Below are positions 18,999 through 27,264 of a stretch of DNA of 64,000 nt, in pieces. This stretch comes from JACDAN01 sp963847235 (GTDB lineage: Bacteria > Actinomycetota > Thermoleophilia > Gaiellales > Gaiellaceae), in assembly GCA_963847235.1 (NCBI GenBank), contig CAWJYU010000011.1:62001-126000 (forward strand), given 5' to 3'. A program made the position numbers and the translations under genes. Each line of letters starts with the position of its first letter. The stretch's first letter is position 1. The notes beneath the pieces were generated by a model. That model was not told the origin of the DNA. It saw only the letters and a list, made by a program, of their open reading frames with translations, and ran no database searches.

Positions 18999-20632
18999 GA
19001 CGACTCCTCGCCGTCGCCGCCCTCGCCCTTGTGCTTCCCGGCGCCGCCGATGCCGCCCGGTTCGCTGTCGGGATCGCGCCCGGCGCCGACAGAGACGCGG
19101 TGGCTCGCGCTGTCGAGGCGCGCACCGGTGGCACGGTCGAGCCGCTGGCTCCCTTCGCGGTCGCGCTCGATGCCTCGGGCGTCAAGGGTGTCGCGAAGCT
19201 GCCGGGCGTCGCCTACGTCGAACGGCTCGGCGTGAGACGTCGCGCGCTCGCCTTCCTGCCGTCGGACCCGATGGCGGGCCGCCAGTGGCACCTGAATGCG
19301 GTCCAGGCGTTCGATGCCTGGCTCCAGCGCCCGACCCTTCCTGCCACGCGTGTCGCGGTGATCGACTCGGGCATCGACGGCACCCATCCGGAGTTCGCGG
19401 GCCGGATCGCTGCCGCCCGGAGCTTTGTCGGCGGCTCCGCCCGGCGGGACCGGCACGGGCACGGGACGTTCATCTCGGGCCTGATCGCCGCCTCGCTGAA
19501 CAACGGCGAGGGGATCTCCGGCATGGCGTTCCCGGCCCAGCTGCTCGTCGCGAAGGTCGTGCGGCCCGACGGCGTCGTCCCGCTCGAGGCGGAGGCGCGC
19601 GCGATCCGCTGGGCTGTCGACCAGGGCGCGTCCGTGATCAACCTGAGCCTCGGAGGCGTCCGTGACCCGGGCGACCAGTCCCGGGACAGCTTCTCTCCGC
19701 TCGAGGCCGGTGCCGTCGAGTACGCGATCCGCAAGGGCGTGCTCGTCGTCGCGGCCGTCGGGAACGGCGACAACGCGCCCGAGCAGCCGTGGCGCTGGGC
19801 GAGCTACCCGGCGGCGCTGCCGCACGTTCTCGGCGTCAGCGCGATGTCGCGCGACGGCTCCGTGCCGAGCTTCTCCAACCGCGACCCGATCTACAACGAC
19901 GTCGCCGCTCCGGGCGAAGAGCTCTTCTCGACGCTTCCACGGGCGATCACGGCACGGCGGCCCCTCTGCGCCGATCAGGGGTACTCCGACTGCGGCCCGC
20001 AGGAGTACCTGCGACCGCAAGGGACCTCCTTCGCCGCGGCCGTCGCGTCGGCCGCAGCAGTGCTCGTCCGCGGGGCCTGGCCGAACGCGAAGAGAGAGCA
20101 GGTCATGTCGCTCCTCCAGCGCACGGCGACGGACATGACTCCGGGGACCGGGTGCCGACGGTGCGGCGACGGGCGCGACCCGGTCAGCGGGTGGGGGCGG
20201 CTGAACGTGGCGGCGGCTGTCGGCTACTCCGGCCGGCTGGCTGCGATCGACAAGGCCGAGCCGAACGACGACGCGGGCGCGCGGTCGTTCCGGGTGCGAA
20301 GGCCGACGGTGAACCGAAACGCCTCACTCGACTTCTGGGACGACCAGAACGACGTCTATGCGGTTCGGCTCCGCCGCGGCGGCCGCCTCGTCGCGAGCCT
20401 GAGCCGCACGAACGCCGATGTGAGCCTCGTGCTCTGGAAGCCCGGCACCCAGCGGGTGAACGAGCGGCGGTCCCTGGCGAACGTCGCCGCACAGTCGGTC
20501 AGCGTCGGTCGCGTGAAGGTCGTGCGCTTCGGTCTCCAGCGCCGCATCCAGCGTGCAGGGATCTACTACCTCCAGCTCTCGATCGCCGAGCCCGGCGCGA
20601 CCGCCTACACGCTGCGCATCGTCCGCCGCTAG
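18995..20632 (+). CDS. Secreted subtilisin-like serine peptidase (S8) with C-terminal PPC-like domain
   Basis: The 545-residue exported protease has a signal peptide (RLLAVAALALVLPGAADA), a short inhibitor-like propeptide, and the triad Asp in VIDSGIDG, His in HGHGTFISG and Ser in GTSFAAAVAS. After the catalytic domain comes a C-terminal part containing EPNDDAGA and an FWDDQNDVYAV segment, as in bacterial pre-peptidase C-terminal (PPC) domains. It is translationally coupled to the SpoIID gene. A paralogue with the same architecture lies at 50168-51652. Confidence 0.9.
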   Translation: MRRLLAVAALALVLPGAADAARFAVGIAPGADRDAVARAVEARTGGTVEPLAPFAVALDASGVKGVAKLPGVAYVERLGVRRRALAFLPSDPMAGRQWHLNAVQAFDAWLQRPTLPATRVAVIDSGIDGTHPEFAGRIAAARSFVGGSARRDRHGHGTFISGLIAASLNNGEGISGMAFPAQLLVAKVVRPDGVVPLEAEARAIRWAVDQGASVINLSLGGVRDPGDQSRDSFSPLEAGAVEYAIRKGVLVVAAVGNGDNAPEQPWRWASYPAALPHVLGVSAMSRDGSVPSFSNRDPIYNDVAAPGEELFSTLPRAITARRPLCADQGYSDCGPQEYLRPQGTSFAAAVASAAAVLVRGAWPNAKREQVMSLLQRTATDMTPGTGCRRCGDGRDPVSGWGRLNVAAAVGYSGRLAAIDKAEPNDDAGARSFRVRRPTVNRNASLDFWDDQNDVYAVRLRRGGRLVASLSRTNADVSLVLWKPGTQRVNERRSLANVAAQSVSVGRVKVVRFGLQRRIQRAGIYYLQLSIAEPGATAYTLRIVRR

Positions 20633-21273
20633 AGCAGCTCTTCGTCGGGGACCTCGCGAATCTGCTGCGCCGGGTTGCCGACGACGACTGCGCGTGGAGG
20701 GACATCCTTCGTGACCACCGCCCCGGCGCCGACGAACGCCTCCTCCCCGACCTCGATTCCCGGCAGGAGCACCGCCGCGCCGCCCACACGCGCGCCGCGC
20801 CGGATCGTGGGGCCCTTGCGGAGCTCGTGCCGCCTCTCCGTTCGCCCCATGAAGTTGTCGTTCGTGGTCGAGACGCACGGCGCGATGAAGACGTCCTCCT
20901 CGAGCGTCGAGTAGGCCGTCACGTACGCGTTCGCCTGGATCTTCGTCCGCGCGCCGATCGTCGTGTCGTTCTCGACGAGCGAGCCGCGGCCGACGACGAC
21001 GTCCTCTCCGAGCTCGCAGCGCTCACGGACGCAGCTCTGGTCGCCGACGATCGAGCGTGCTCCGATCCGCGTGCCCGCGAACACGACCGCGCCCGTCGAG
21101 ACGATCGTCCCCTCACCGAGCTCGAGCGGAGGTAGCTCCTCGCGCTTCGCGGTTGAGCGCGGAGAGAGTGCGGGCTGCTTGCCGAGGACGACGTTGTCGC
21201 CGATCTGGCACCCGTCGCCGATCACCGTCCCCGGGTAGATGACGGTGTTCTCGCCGACCGTGTAGGCGCTCAC
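20629..21273 (-). CDS. Left-handed beta-helix acyltransferase (WbpD/WlbB-like)
   Basis: This 214-residue hexapeptide-repeat acetyltransferase runs from GTG 21273. Repeated [IV]G-x4 turns start at YPGTVIGDGCQIGDNV. FIAPCVSTTNDNFMGR contains an Asn-rich loop often near the active site, and VGAGAVVTKDVPPRAVVVG is the typical last coil. It starts four bases after the oxidoreductase stop, last in a four-gene sugar operon. By context it should N-acetylate the 3-amino group of a UDP-2,3-diamino uronic acid; this is inference. Confidence 0.8.
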   Translation of the reverse strand: MSAYTVGENTVIYPGTVIGDGCQIGDNVVLGKQPALSPRSTAKREELPPLELGEGTIVSTGAVVFAGTRIGARSIVGDQSCVRERCELGEDVVVGRGSLVENDTTIGARTKIQANAYVTAYSTLEEDVFIAPCVSTTNDNFMGRTERRHELRKGPTIRRGARVGGAAVLLPGIEVGEEAFVGAGAVVTKDVPPRAVVVGNPAQQIREVPDEELL

Positions 21274-21277
21274 GCCG

Positions 21278-22255
21278 TCACGCCGGCGCGCGTTCCAGCG
21301 AGTGCTGGAGTTGTTCGAGCACCCGCACGACGACAGCGCCGTCCCGGGCCGCGGCCAGCGCATCGCCGTCTCCCGCGACGAGCGAGAGGAAGTGGCGGCA
21401 CTCGAGCCGCAGCGGCTCGTCGTTCGGGATCTTCGGGATGTAGATGTCGCCGGTGCGCGTGCGCCACTCGCCGTAGCTCTCCGCGCGCTTCTCGCTGCCC
21501 TTGTCGTAGACCGTGATCTTGCGCTCGAGATCCATGTCGTCGAAGACCGCCATCTTGTTCCGGCCGACGACGGTGATCTTCCGCATCTTGTGCGGATCGA
21601 GCCAGGACACGTGCATGTGTGCAACGACCCCCGAGGGGAACCGGAGGTAGCAAAAGACGACGTCCTCGACGCCCTCGTTGATGAACGATTCACCGCGGGC
21701 CCAGACCTCGGTCGGCTCCTCGCCGATGAGGTGGAGCATCACGGAGAGGTCGTGGACGCCGAGCGACCACAGAGCGTTCTCGTCCTTGCGGAACTGGCCG
21801 AGGTTCTGGCGGTTCCCGTAGAGGTAGAGCACGTCGCCGAGCTCACCGGCCTCGATCAGCTCCTTGAGCTTCGCCACCCCCGGGTGGTAGAGCAGCAGGT
21901 GTCCCGGCAGGAGGACGAGGCCGCGCTCCTCCGCGAGCGAGACGAGCTCGTCGGCCTCCGCGGCCGAGAGCGCAGGCGGCTTCTCGACGAAGACGTGCTT
22001 GCCAGCCTCGAGCGCCCGGCGTGCGAGCTCGTAGTGCGTCGTCACCGGTGTGGCGACGACGACAGCCTGGAGCGAGTCGTCCTCGAGGAGGTCGTCGAAC
22101 CGGTTCGTCGTGCGGGCCCCCGGGTATCGGGCGCCGAACTGGTCGAGCAGGTCGGGCGAGAGGTCGCAGAGCCACGTCAGCTCGGCGAGGTCCTCGAAGT
22201 TCCTGGCGAGGTTCGGGCCCCAGTAGCCGAGGCCCGCCAGGCCGACGCGGATCAC
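21278..22255 (-). CDS. Gfo/Idh/MocA-family sugar dehydrogenase (WbpB-like)
   Basis: The 325-residue NAD(P)-dependent oxidoreductase has the Rossmann motif GLAGLGYWGPN at the N-terminus, then EKPPALS (the conserved EKP lysine) and the substrate domain with GVHDLSVMLHL. GTG 22255 overlaps the preceding dehydrogenase stop (GTGA). Next to a WbpA-like dehydrogenase and a hexapeptide acetyltransferase, oxidation at C3 of a UDP-N-acetyl uronic acid is the likely reaction. Other Gfo/Idh substrates cannot be excluded. Confidence 0.82.
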   Translation of the reverse strand: MIRVGLAGLGYWGPNLARNFEDLAELTWLCDLSPDLLDQFGARYPGARTTNRFDDLLEDDSLQAVVVATPVTTHYELARRALEAGKHVFVEKPPALSAAEADELVSLAEERGLVLLPGHLLLYHPGVAKLKELIEAGELGDVLYLYGNRQNLGQFRKDENALWSLGVHDLSVMLHLIGEEPTEVWARGESFINEGVEDVVFCYLRFPSGVVAHMHVSWLDPHKMRKITVVGRNKMAVFDDMDLERKITVYDKGSEKRAESYGEWRTRTGDIYIPKIPNDEPLRLECRHFLSLVAGDGDALAAARDGAVVVRVLEQLQHSLERAPA

Positions 22256-23562
22256 AGCTTCCAGACCTTCTCGCTGGTCCTGCCCGCTTCCCCGGTGACA
22301 TTTCGGAGGTCGACCACCACGTGCGCCCGCTCGATGATGTCCTCGTAGTCGATCCCGGAATGGGCCGTGACGACGACGACGCAGTCGTGCTCGGCCGGTT
22401 CGAGCGCGGCCGAAGTGAGCCCCGCCTCGGGAAGCTCGTCCACGAAGGGATCGTGGTACGAGACCTCGGCTCCGGCGGCCCGCAACAGCTCGATCAGCTT
22501 GATCGCGGGCGACTCGCGCGTGTCGCTGATGTCCGCCTTGTACGCGACTCCCAGGACGAGCACCTTCGCGCCGCTCAGCGAGCGCTGACGGCCGTGGTTG
22601 AGCGCCTGCGAGACGAGCGAGCGGCAGTAGTACGGCATGTTCTCGTTGACCTTGCCGGCGAGCTCGATGAACTCGGTCGAGAAGTCGTACTCGCGCGCCT
22701 TCCATGTGAGGTAGAAGGGATCGATCGGGATGCAGTGCCCGCCAAGGCCGGGCCCCGGCTGGAAGCTCATGAAGCCGAACGGCTTCGTGGCGGCGGCCTC
22801 GATCACCTCCCAGACGTCGATCTCCATGCGCTCGCACAGCTGTGCGAGCTCGTTGACGAGCGCGATGTTGACCGAGCGGTAGATGTTCTCCAGGAGCTTC
22901 GTGAGCTCGGCCGCCTCCGGCGTCGAGACCCGGTGGACGGTGTCGACGGCGCCCTCGTAGAGCTGGGCGGCGCGCTCCGTGCACTCCGGGGTGATCCCGC
23001 CGACGATCTTCGGGACGTTCTTGGTCGTCCAGGTGCCGTTGCCAGGGTCGACCCGCTCGGGCGAGAAGGCGAGGTGGAAGTCGCGGCCGGCCTTGAGGCC
23101 CGTGCTCTCCAAAATGGGCTGGATCACGTCGCGGGTCGTCCGTGGGTAGGTCGTCGACTCGAGCACGACGAGGTGGCCGTTCCGCAGGCGGGCGCTGATC
23201 TGCTCGGCGGCAGCGATGACGATTGAGAGGTCCGGCTCGCGCTGCTTCGAGAGCGGCGTCGGCAAGGCGATCAGGATCGCGTCCGCGCGCCGGATCTCGT
23301 TGTATTCGGTCGTCGCCCTGATCTGTCCGTTCCGGACGAGCGGCGCCAGCTCCTCCGAGGGCACGTCGATGATGTGGCTCTCGCCTCGGTTGATCCCGTC
23401 GACGACCTCGGACGAGACGTCGATCAGCAGGACCGAGCGGCCGGCCGCGGCCAGCGTATGCGCGAGCGGGACGCCGACGTAGCCGGCCCCGAGGACGGCG
23501 GCATCCCAGGTCTTGGCGTCCTGGGTGGGTGCGGCGTGGGTCTCTGTTCTCTCTTCAAGCAT
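22252..23562 (-). CDS. UDP-N-acetylhexosamine 6-dehydrogenase (WbpA/WecC-like)
   Basis: The 436-residue nucleotide-sugar dehydrogenase oxidises C6 to a uronic acid. It has N-terminal GAGYVGVPLA, the conserved FSPERVDPGN loop, GLGGHCIPIDPFYL with the catalytic cysteine, and the C-terminal domain GVAYKADISDTRESP. The sequence pattern fits UDP-GlcNAc/UDP-ManNAc dehydrogenases better than UDP-glucose dehydrogenase. It is the second gene of the operon and starts three bases after the epimerase stop. Confidence 0.88.
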   Translation of the reverse strand: MLEERTETHAAPTQDAKTWDAAVLGAGYVGVPLAHTLAAAGRSVLLIDVSSEVVDGINRGESHIIDVPSEELAPLVRNGQIRATTEYNEIRRADAILIALPTPLSKQREPDLSIVIAAAEQISARLRNGHLVVLESTTYPRTTRDVIQPILESTGLKAGRDFHLAFSPERVDPGNGTWTTKNVPKIVGGITPECTERAAQLYEGAVDTVHRVSTPEAAELTKLLENIYRSVNIALVNELAQLCERMEIDVWEVIEAAATKPFGFMSFQPGPGLGGHCIPIDPFYLTWKAREYDFSTEFIELAGKVNENMPYYCRSLVSQALNHGRQRSLSGAKVLVLGVAYKADISDTRESPAIKLIELLRAAGAEVSYHDPFVDELPEAGLTSAALEPAEHDCVVVVTAHSGIDYEDIIERAHVVVDLRNVTGEAGRTSEKVWKL

Positions 23563-23565
23563 GCG

Positions 23566-24603
23566 TCACAGGCTAATCAGTACGTCCGCGATTCGGCCGG
23601 CAGCCTGGCCGTCGCCGTACAACTCTGGACGGTTCGGGGGCATCTGTGCATTCGCCGCCGCTTTCGCGATCGCGTGGGGATCGTCGTCAACGAGCACGTT
23701 CGCGCCCAGCTCGACAGTGTCCTTCCACTCGGTCGACGGGCGGAGGGTCACGCAGGGCACGCCGTACCAGTACGCCTCCTTCTGGAGCCCGCCCGAGTCT
23801 GTGAGGATCACCCTCGCCTGCGAGGCCAGCGCCGCAAAGTCCATGTACCCCAGGGGATCGATCAGCGCGACATTCGTTCCAAGTAACAGTCTGTTACTAG
23901 CGACGGTCTGGCGGGTGCGAGGGTGGGCCGGGAAGATGATGCGCTCGTCCAGTCGGGACAGGCCGTCGAGGATGCGGGCCAGCCGCTCCGGGCGGACATT
24001 CGCCTCGCGATGCACCGTCGCGACCGCGTACCGGCCGGCCGTGAGCCCGAGACCCGCGAGGATCCGCGAACGCTTCCGGGCCAGCGGCGCAAGTCGCATG
24101 TTGGCGTCGGCCATGACGTCTCCGACCACCTCGATCCGGCCGGTGACCCCCTCCGCCTCGAGCATGTCCTTCGAGCGCTCGTCCGGTGTGAAAAGCAGTG
24201 ACGAGATGCGGTCGACTTCGATCCGATTGTGCTCCTCGGGCATCGAGAGGTCGCCGCTCCGGAGCCCGGCCTCGACGTGTGCGACCGGCGTATCCCCCGC
24301 CGCTCTCGCCCCGGCCAGCGTCGAGTTCGTGTCGCCGAAGACCAGCACCAAGTCCGGCTGCTCGGCCCGGACGGTCGCCGCGATCGCCGGCGTCAGCCGC
24401 TCGACGTCCGCGGTCTGGAGGTCGAGCCGGTGGGCCGGCGGCGGGAGCTGGAGCTCCTCGAAGAAGACCTCCGAGAGCTCGCGGTCGTAGTGCTGCCCGG
24501 TGTGGACGACGACCTCCTCGATGCCGCGCTCACGGAGCGCGACGGACAAAGGCCCGGACTTGATGAACTGCGGCCGGTTTCCGACGACGGACAGGACCTT
24601 CAC
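23566..24603 (-). CDS. Non-hydrolysing UDP-sugar 2-epimerase (WbpI/WecB family)
   Basis: The 345-residue GT-B-fold epimerase has N-terminal VVGNRPQFIK, HTGQHYD, VFGDTNSTLAGA, HVEAGLRSGD, PEEHNRIEVD and LTDSGGLQKEA, all characteristic of the family. TGQHYD followed by FFEELQLP is more WbpI-like than WecB-like. GTG 24603 gives the family-typical start; TTG 24612 is also open. First gene of the operon wbpI-wbpA-wbpB-wbpD (like), which lacks the wbpE aminotransferase. Confidence 0.85.
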   Translation of the reverse strand: MKVLSVVGNRPQFIKSGPLSVALRERGIEEVVVHTGQHYDRELSEVFFEELQLPPPAHRLDLQTADVERLTPAIAATVRAEQPDLVLVFGDTNSTLAGARAAGDTPVAHVEAGLRSGDLSMPEEHNRIEVDRISSLLFTPDERSKDMLEAEGVTGRIEVVGDVMADANMRLAPLARKRSRILAGLGLTAGRYAVATVHREANVRPERLARILDGLSRLDERIIFPAHPRTRQTVASNRLLLGTNVALIDPLGYMDFAALASQARVILTDSGGLQKEAYWYGVPCVTLRPSTEWKDTVELGANVLVDDDPHAIAKAAANAQMPPNRPELYGDGQAAGRIADVLISL

Positions 24604-24621
24604 GGCCCTCAACGATATGAG

Positions 24622-25551
24622 TCAGCCGGTTGCCGCGAACCAGGGCTTCGCCGTCGGCTCCGCCTTGAAGAAGTCCGAGAGCAGCTTCGACACCTTCCTG
24701 ACACCGCTCGGCGAGGGATGCATCCCGTCCTCGAGGACGTCCTCGCAGTTCCAGACCAGTCCGTCGCGGCGCCCGGACACTCCGTCCGTCCAGAGGTAGG
24801 GCCCCCAGCCGACCCAGACCCGGCCCAGCCGGCCCTGGATCCCTTCCTGGACGAGCCACTTCGCCGCGAAGCCCGTCTCGTATGCGAACGGCTCGGGGTT
24901 GAGATGCGTCACCGCGTAGCCGCCGTAGGTCCGGCTGGAGACGTAGATGAGCTTCAGGTTCGGGAGACGGTTCGACAGGAGCCGGACGATCGTGCGGAGA
25001 TGCGCCTGGAGCGCCCTCGCGTCCTGGGGGAACGGCCGGTCCTCGCCCGCGATCGCCTGCTTCAGCCAGACGACCTGGATCTGGCCGCGGGTGAGGCGAG
25101 CGCGCTGGATGCGGGCGTCGAGGTCGGGCCAGTACCGAGCCTTCGTCTTCGAGATCCGGGTGGCGTCCCAGCCGCCGCCGGGGCCCTCCACGAAGGTCAG
25201 GCTCCTGCTCGTCGCCGGATCCTGGACGGCGGCCTTCGCGAAGGAGGCGAACTCGCTCATCGCGTTCGACATCCCGACGCCGAGAACGCCGATGCGGCCT
25301 CGGATCGGACGCACACGCCGAGCCGCGTCGAGGCCGCGCCGCAGGTGGGCCCGTGGAGGCTTGTTCGCGGCCCCCGGGTAGAGGCCGCCGAGCTGACCGC
25401 GATGGCGGGACCGGTTCATATCCGTGATCGGCCTCAGGCCCGTCTGGCGCACGGAGCAGTCGGCGGCAGTCCGCGCCTCGCCGGCCTGGGAGTAGGCACC
25501 GGCAGGGAGGAGCGCGAGCGCCACGAGCGGGATGATCCGCAGGCCCTTCAC
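24622..25551 (-). CDS. Secreted SGNH-hydrolase-like protein
   Basis: The 309-residue protein has a signal peptide (IIPLVALALLPAGAYS). It has a block-I-like segment, VLGVGMSNAMSEF, where Ser would be the nucleophile, and a block-V-like DGMHPSPSGVRKVSKLL with Asp and His near the C-terminus. Spacing fits an SGNH/GDSL fold, but the first block deviates from GDSL, so activity is uncertain. A role in deacylating surface polysaccharide is plausible from its position beside sugar-nucleotide genes. Confidence 0.6.
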   Translation of the reverse strand: MKGLRIIPLVALALLPAGAYSQAGEARTAADCSVRQTGLRPITDMNRSRHRGQLGGLYPGAANKPPRAHLRRGLDAARRVRPIRGRIGVLGVGMSNAMSEFASFAKAAVQDPATSRSLTFVEGPGGGWDATRISKTKARYWPDLDARIQRARLTRGQIQVVWLKQAIAGEDRPFPQDARALQAHLRTIVRLLSNRLPNLKLIYVSSRTYGGYAVTHLNPEPFAYETGFAAKWLVQEGIQGRLGRVWVGWGPYLWTDGVSGRRDGLVWNCEDVLEDGMHPSPSGVRKVSKLLSDFFKAEPTAKPWFAATG

Positions 25552-25599
25552 GGTTTCAGGGTAGGCGGCCTCTGTTAGCCGGAAGTAAGTGGAGAGAGG

Positions 25600-25672
25600 T
25601 GGGCCGTGAAGGATTCGAACCTTCGACCTTGGGATTAAGAGTCCCCTGCTCTACCAACTGAGCTAACGGCCC
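25600..25672 (-). tRNA. tRNA-Lys (anticodon CTT)
   Basis: The 73-nt cloverleaf has a seven-pair acceptor stem (GGGCCGT with ACGGCCC), discriminator A, anticodon loop CTCTTAA and T-arm GAAGG-TTCGAAT-CCTTC. The first pair of the anticodon stem (27-43) is a G-A mismatch. The CCA end is not encoded. Confidence 0.95.
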
Positions 25673-25683
25673 GTCGGGAGGCG

Positions 25684-25713
25684 AGTATAGCCGGGCGTTT
25701 AGGCTCTCCTGAA
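25684..25713 (-). promoter_or_regulatory. Promoter of tRNA-Lys
   Basis: Reading the minus strand, TTCAGG (25713-25708) and TATACT (25689-25684) are spaced by 18 bp. The -10 ends 11 bp before the mature tRNA 5' end, so the primary transcript would carry only a few extra bases. The region overlaps the divergent sod leader. Confidence 0.6.
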
Positions 25714-25734
25714 CCGCCGAAAGAGAGGAGAGCC
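25702..25734 (+). promoter_or_regulatory. Hairpin that covers the sod ribosome-binding site
   Basis: GGCTCTCCT (25702-25710) and AGGAGAGCC (25726-25734) form a perfect nine-pair stem with a 15-nt loop, ending at the base before the ATG at 25735. The 3' arm contains the AGGAG Shine-Dalgarno sequence, so folding would block initiation. Confidence 0.6.
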
Positions 25735-26352
25735 ATGGCCTTCGAACTGCCCCCGCTCCCGTACGACTACGCCGCGCTCGAGCCACACATCGACGAGCAG
25801 ACGATGCGGCTCCACCACGACAAGCACCACCAGGCGTACGTGGACAACGCCAACAAAGCCCTGGCCGGAACCCAGTGGGAGGACAACTCCGTCGAGTCCG
25901 TGCTCGCAGAGCTCGACGCGATGCCGGAGGAGATCCGCACGACGGTTCGGAACAACGCCGGCGGCCACGCGAACCACACGCTCTTCTGGGAGATCATGAG
26001 CCCTGACGGCGGCGGAGAGCCGGAAGGCGAGCTGAAGGCCGGGATCGACGATCTGTTCGGCTCCGTCGACGAGCTGAAGGCGCTCATCAACGACCACGGC
26101 GTGAAGCGGTTCGGAAGCGGCTGGACCTGGCTCGTGTACGACGGAACCGGCCTCGCCGTGTACTCCACCGCCAATCAGGACAGCCCGGTGATTCAGAGCG
26201 ACGAGCCGCTTCTGGGCATCGACGTCTGGGAGCACGCCTACTACCTGAAATACCAGAACAGGCGCCCGGAATACCTGGAAATTTGGTGGAACTGCATAAA
26301 CTGGGCGGAGGTACAACGCAGATTCGAACTGGCTGACAAACGCCCACGCTAA
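25735..26352 (+). CDS. sodA: Superoxide dismutase, Mn/Fe family
   Basis: The 205-residue cytoplasmic enzyme dismutates superoxide. Metal ligands are His in MRLHHDKHH (about 27), His in GGHANHTLFW (about 81), and Asp and His in DVWEHAYYLKY (about 162-166). GGHANHTLFW with Gly-Gly at this position favours manganese, but cambialistic or iron use cannot be excluded, so the symbol is tentative. An AGAGGAG site lies just before ATG 25735. The last 100 bases are unusually AT-rich for this genome. Confidence 0.93.
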   Translation: MAFELPPLPYDYAALEPHIDEQTMRLHHDKHHQAYVDNANKALAGTQWEDNSVESVLAELDAMPEEIRTTVRNNAGGHANHTLFWEIMSPDGGGEPEGELKAGIDDLFGSVDELKALINDHGVKRFGSGWTWLVYDGTGLAVYSTANQDSPVIQSDEPLLGIDVWEHAYYLKYQNRRPEYLEIWWNCINWAEVQRRFELADKRPR

Positions 26353-26368
26353 AGAGAGCTCTTTAGCG
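26347..26368. terminator. Long palindrome over the sod stop codon
   Basis: CGCTAAAGAG-ag-CTCTTTAGCG has perfect ten-base arms and a two-base centre, and includes the TAA stop. It could be a factor-dependent terminator hairpin or a protein-binding site for the peptidase gene starting 44 bp downstream. There is no T-run. Confidence 0.5.
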
Positions 26369-26411
26369 GCCGATCAGGCGCAGACCCTTCTTTCGAGGGA
26401 GGTGCATGTGG

Positions 26412-27264
26412 ATGAAGAGAACGGCGGCCGCAGCACTCTTCGCGTTTCTCCTGCTCGTTCCCGGCGCCTTCGCCGCCGGGAACCCTGAGGTCGCCGCTCT
26501 TCAGGTCGGTCTACGCCAGCGAGGGTTCTATCTCGGCACCGTCGACGGCGTCCTCGGCCCAGGCACCGTCTCGGCCGTGCGGCGGCTCCAGCAGCGCGCG
26601 CGGCTGACGGTCGACGGCGTCCCCGGGCCGCGAACGAAGCGGGCGCTCGGCCGGTTCGGCAGGCGGCCTCCGCTGGGCGGACGTCTCCTCATCGCGGGCA
26701 CCCGCGGCTGGGACGTCGCCGCGCTCCAGTTTGCGATGGCGTCCCACGGCTTCCCGTCGGGAATCCTGGACGGGCACTTCGGCGCCGCCACCGAGCGCGC
26801 GCTGCGGACGTTCCAGCGGTGGGCGGGCCTGGGGGCCGACGGCATCGCGGGGCCCGGAGTCTTCTCTGCGCTGAGGGCCGCACCGCCCGCCTGTCCGATC
26901 TCGCTCAGCTCTCCGGTCGCTGGGCGCCTACACCGATCTCTTCGGTCCGCGCGGCAACCGCTTCCACACGGGGATCGACTACCCCGGTGCGACGGGAACT
27001 CCAGTCACGGCCGCGGCGGTCGGGCGAGTCGCGTTCGCCGGCTTCAGCGTCGGTGGCTGGGGGAACCTCGTGACGATTGCGCACGGGTCCGGCACGAGAA
27101 CGATGTACGCCCACCTGTCTCGGGTCGGCGTTCGTGTCGGCCAGTACGTCGTGCCCGGCCAGCGGATCGGCCGCATCGGGTCGAGCGGCCACTCGACGGG
27201 GCCGCACCTGCACTTCGAGGTCCGCGTGCGAGGCGGCGCGGTCGATCCCCTGACAGGCCTCTAG
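26412..27264 (+). CDS. Secreted peptidoglycan-binding M23 peptidase, one frameshift
   Basis: The signal peptide (AAAALFAFLLLVPGAFA) precedes two PG_binding_1 repeats (VAALQVGLRQRGFYLGTVDG and VAALQFAMASHGFPSGILDG). After an indel near 26920 comes a LytM domain with HTGIDYPG and HLHFEVRV metal ligands. ATG 26412 is preferred over 26406 because GGGAGGT lies 8-9 bases before it and only 2-3 before the other. It is a likely cell-wall endopeptidase. The stop overlaps the convergent histidine kinase gene by four bases. Confidence 0.85.

Noticed and set aside
17534..20632. A 1032-residue protein covering both SpoIID and subtilase regions
   Set aside because: Its first part is the wrong frame of the SpoIID gene. 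The subtilase starts with its own signal peptide at 18995.
21302..23226. Two long plus-strand open frames opposite the wbpB/wbpA-like genes
   Set aside because: Their translations are Arg/Leu/Val-rich without domains, while the minus-strand frames are clear dehydrogenases.
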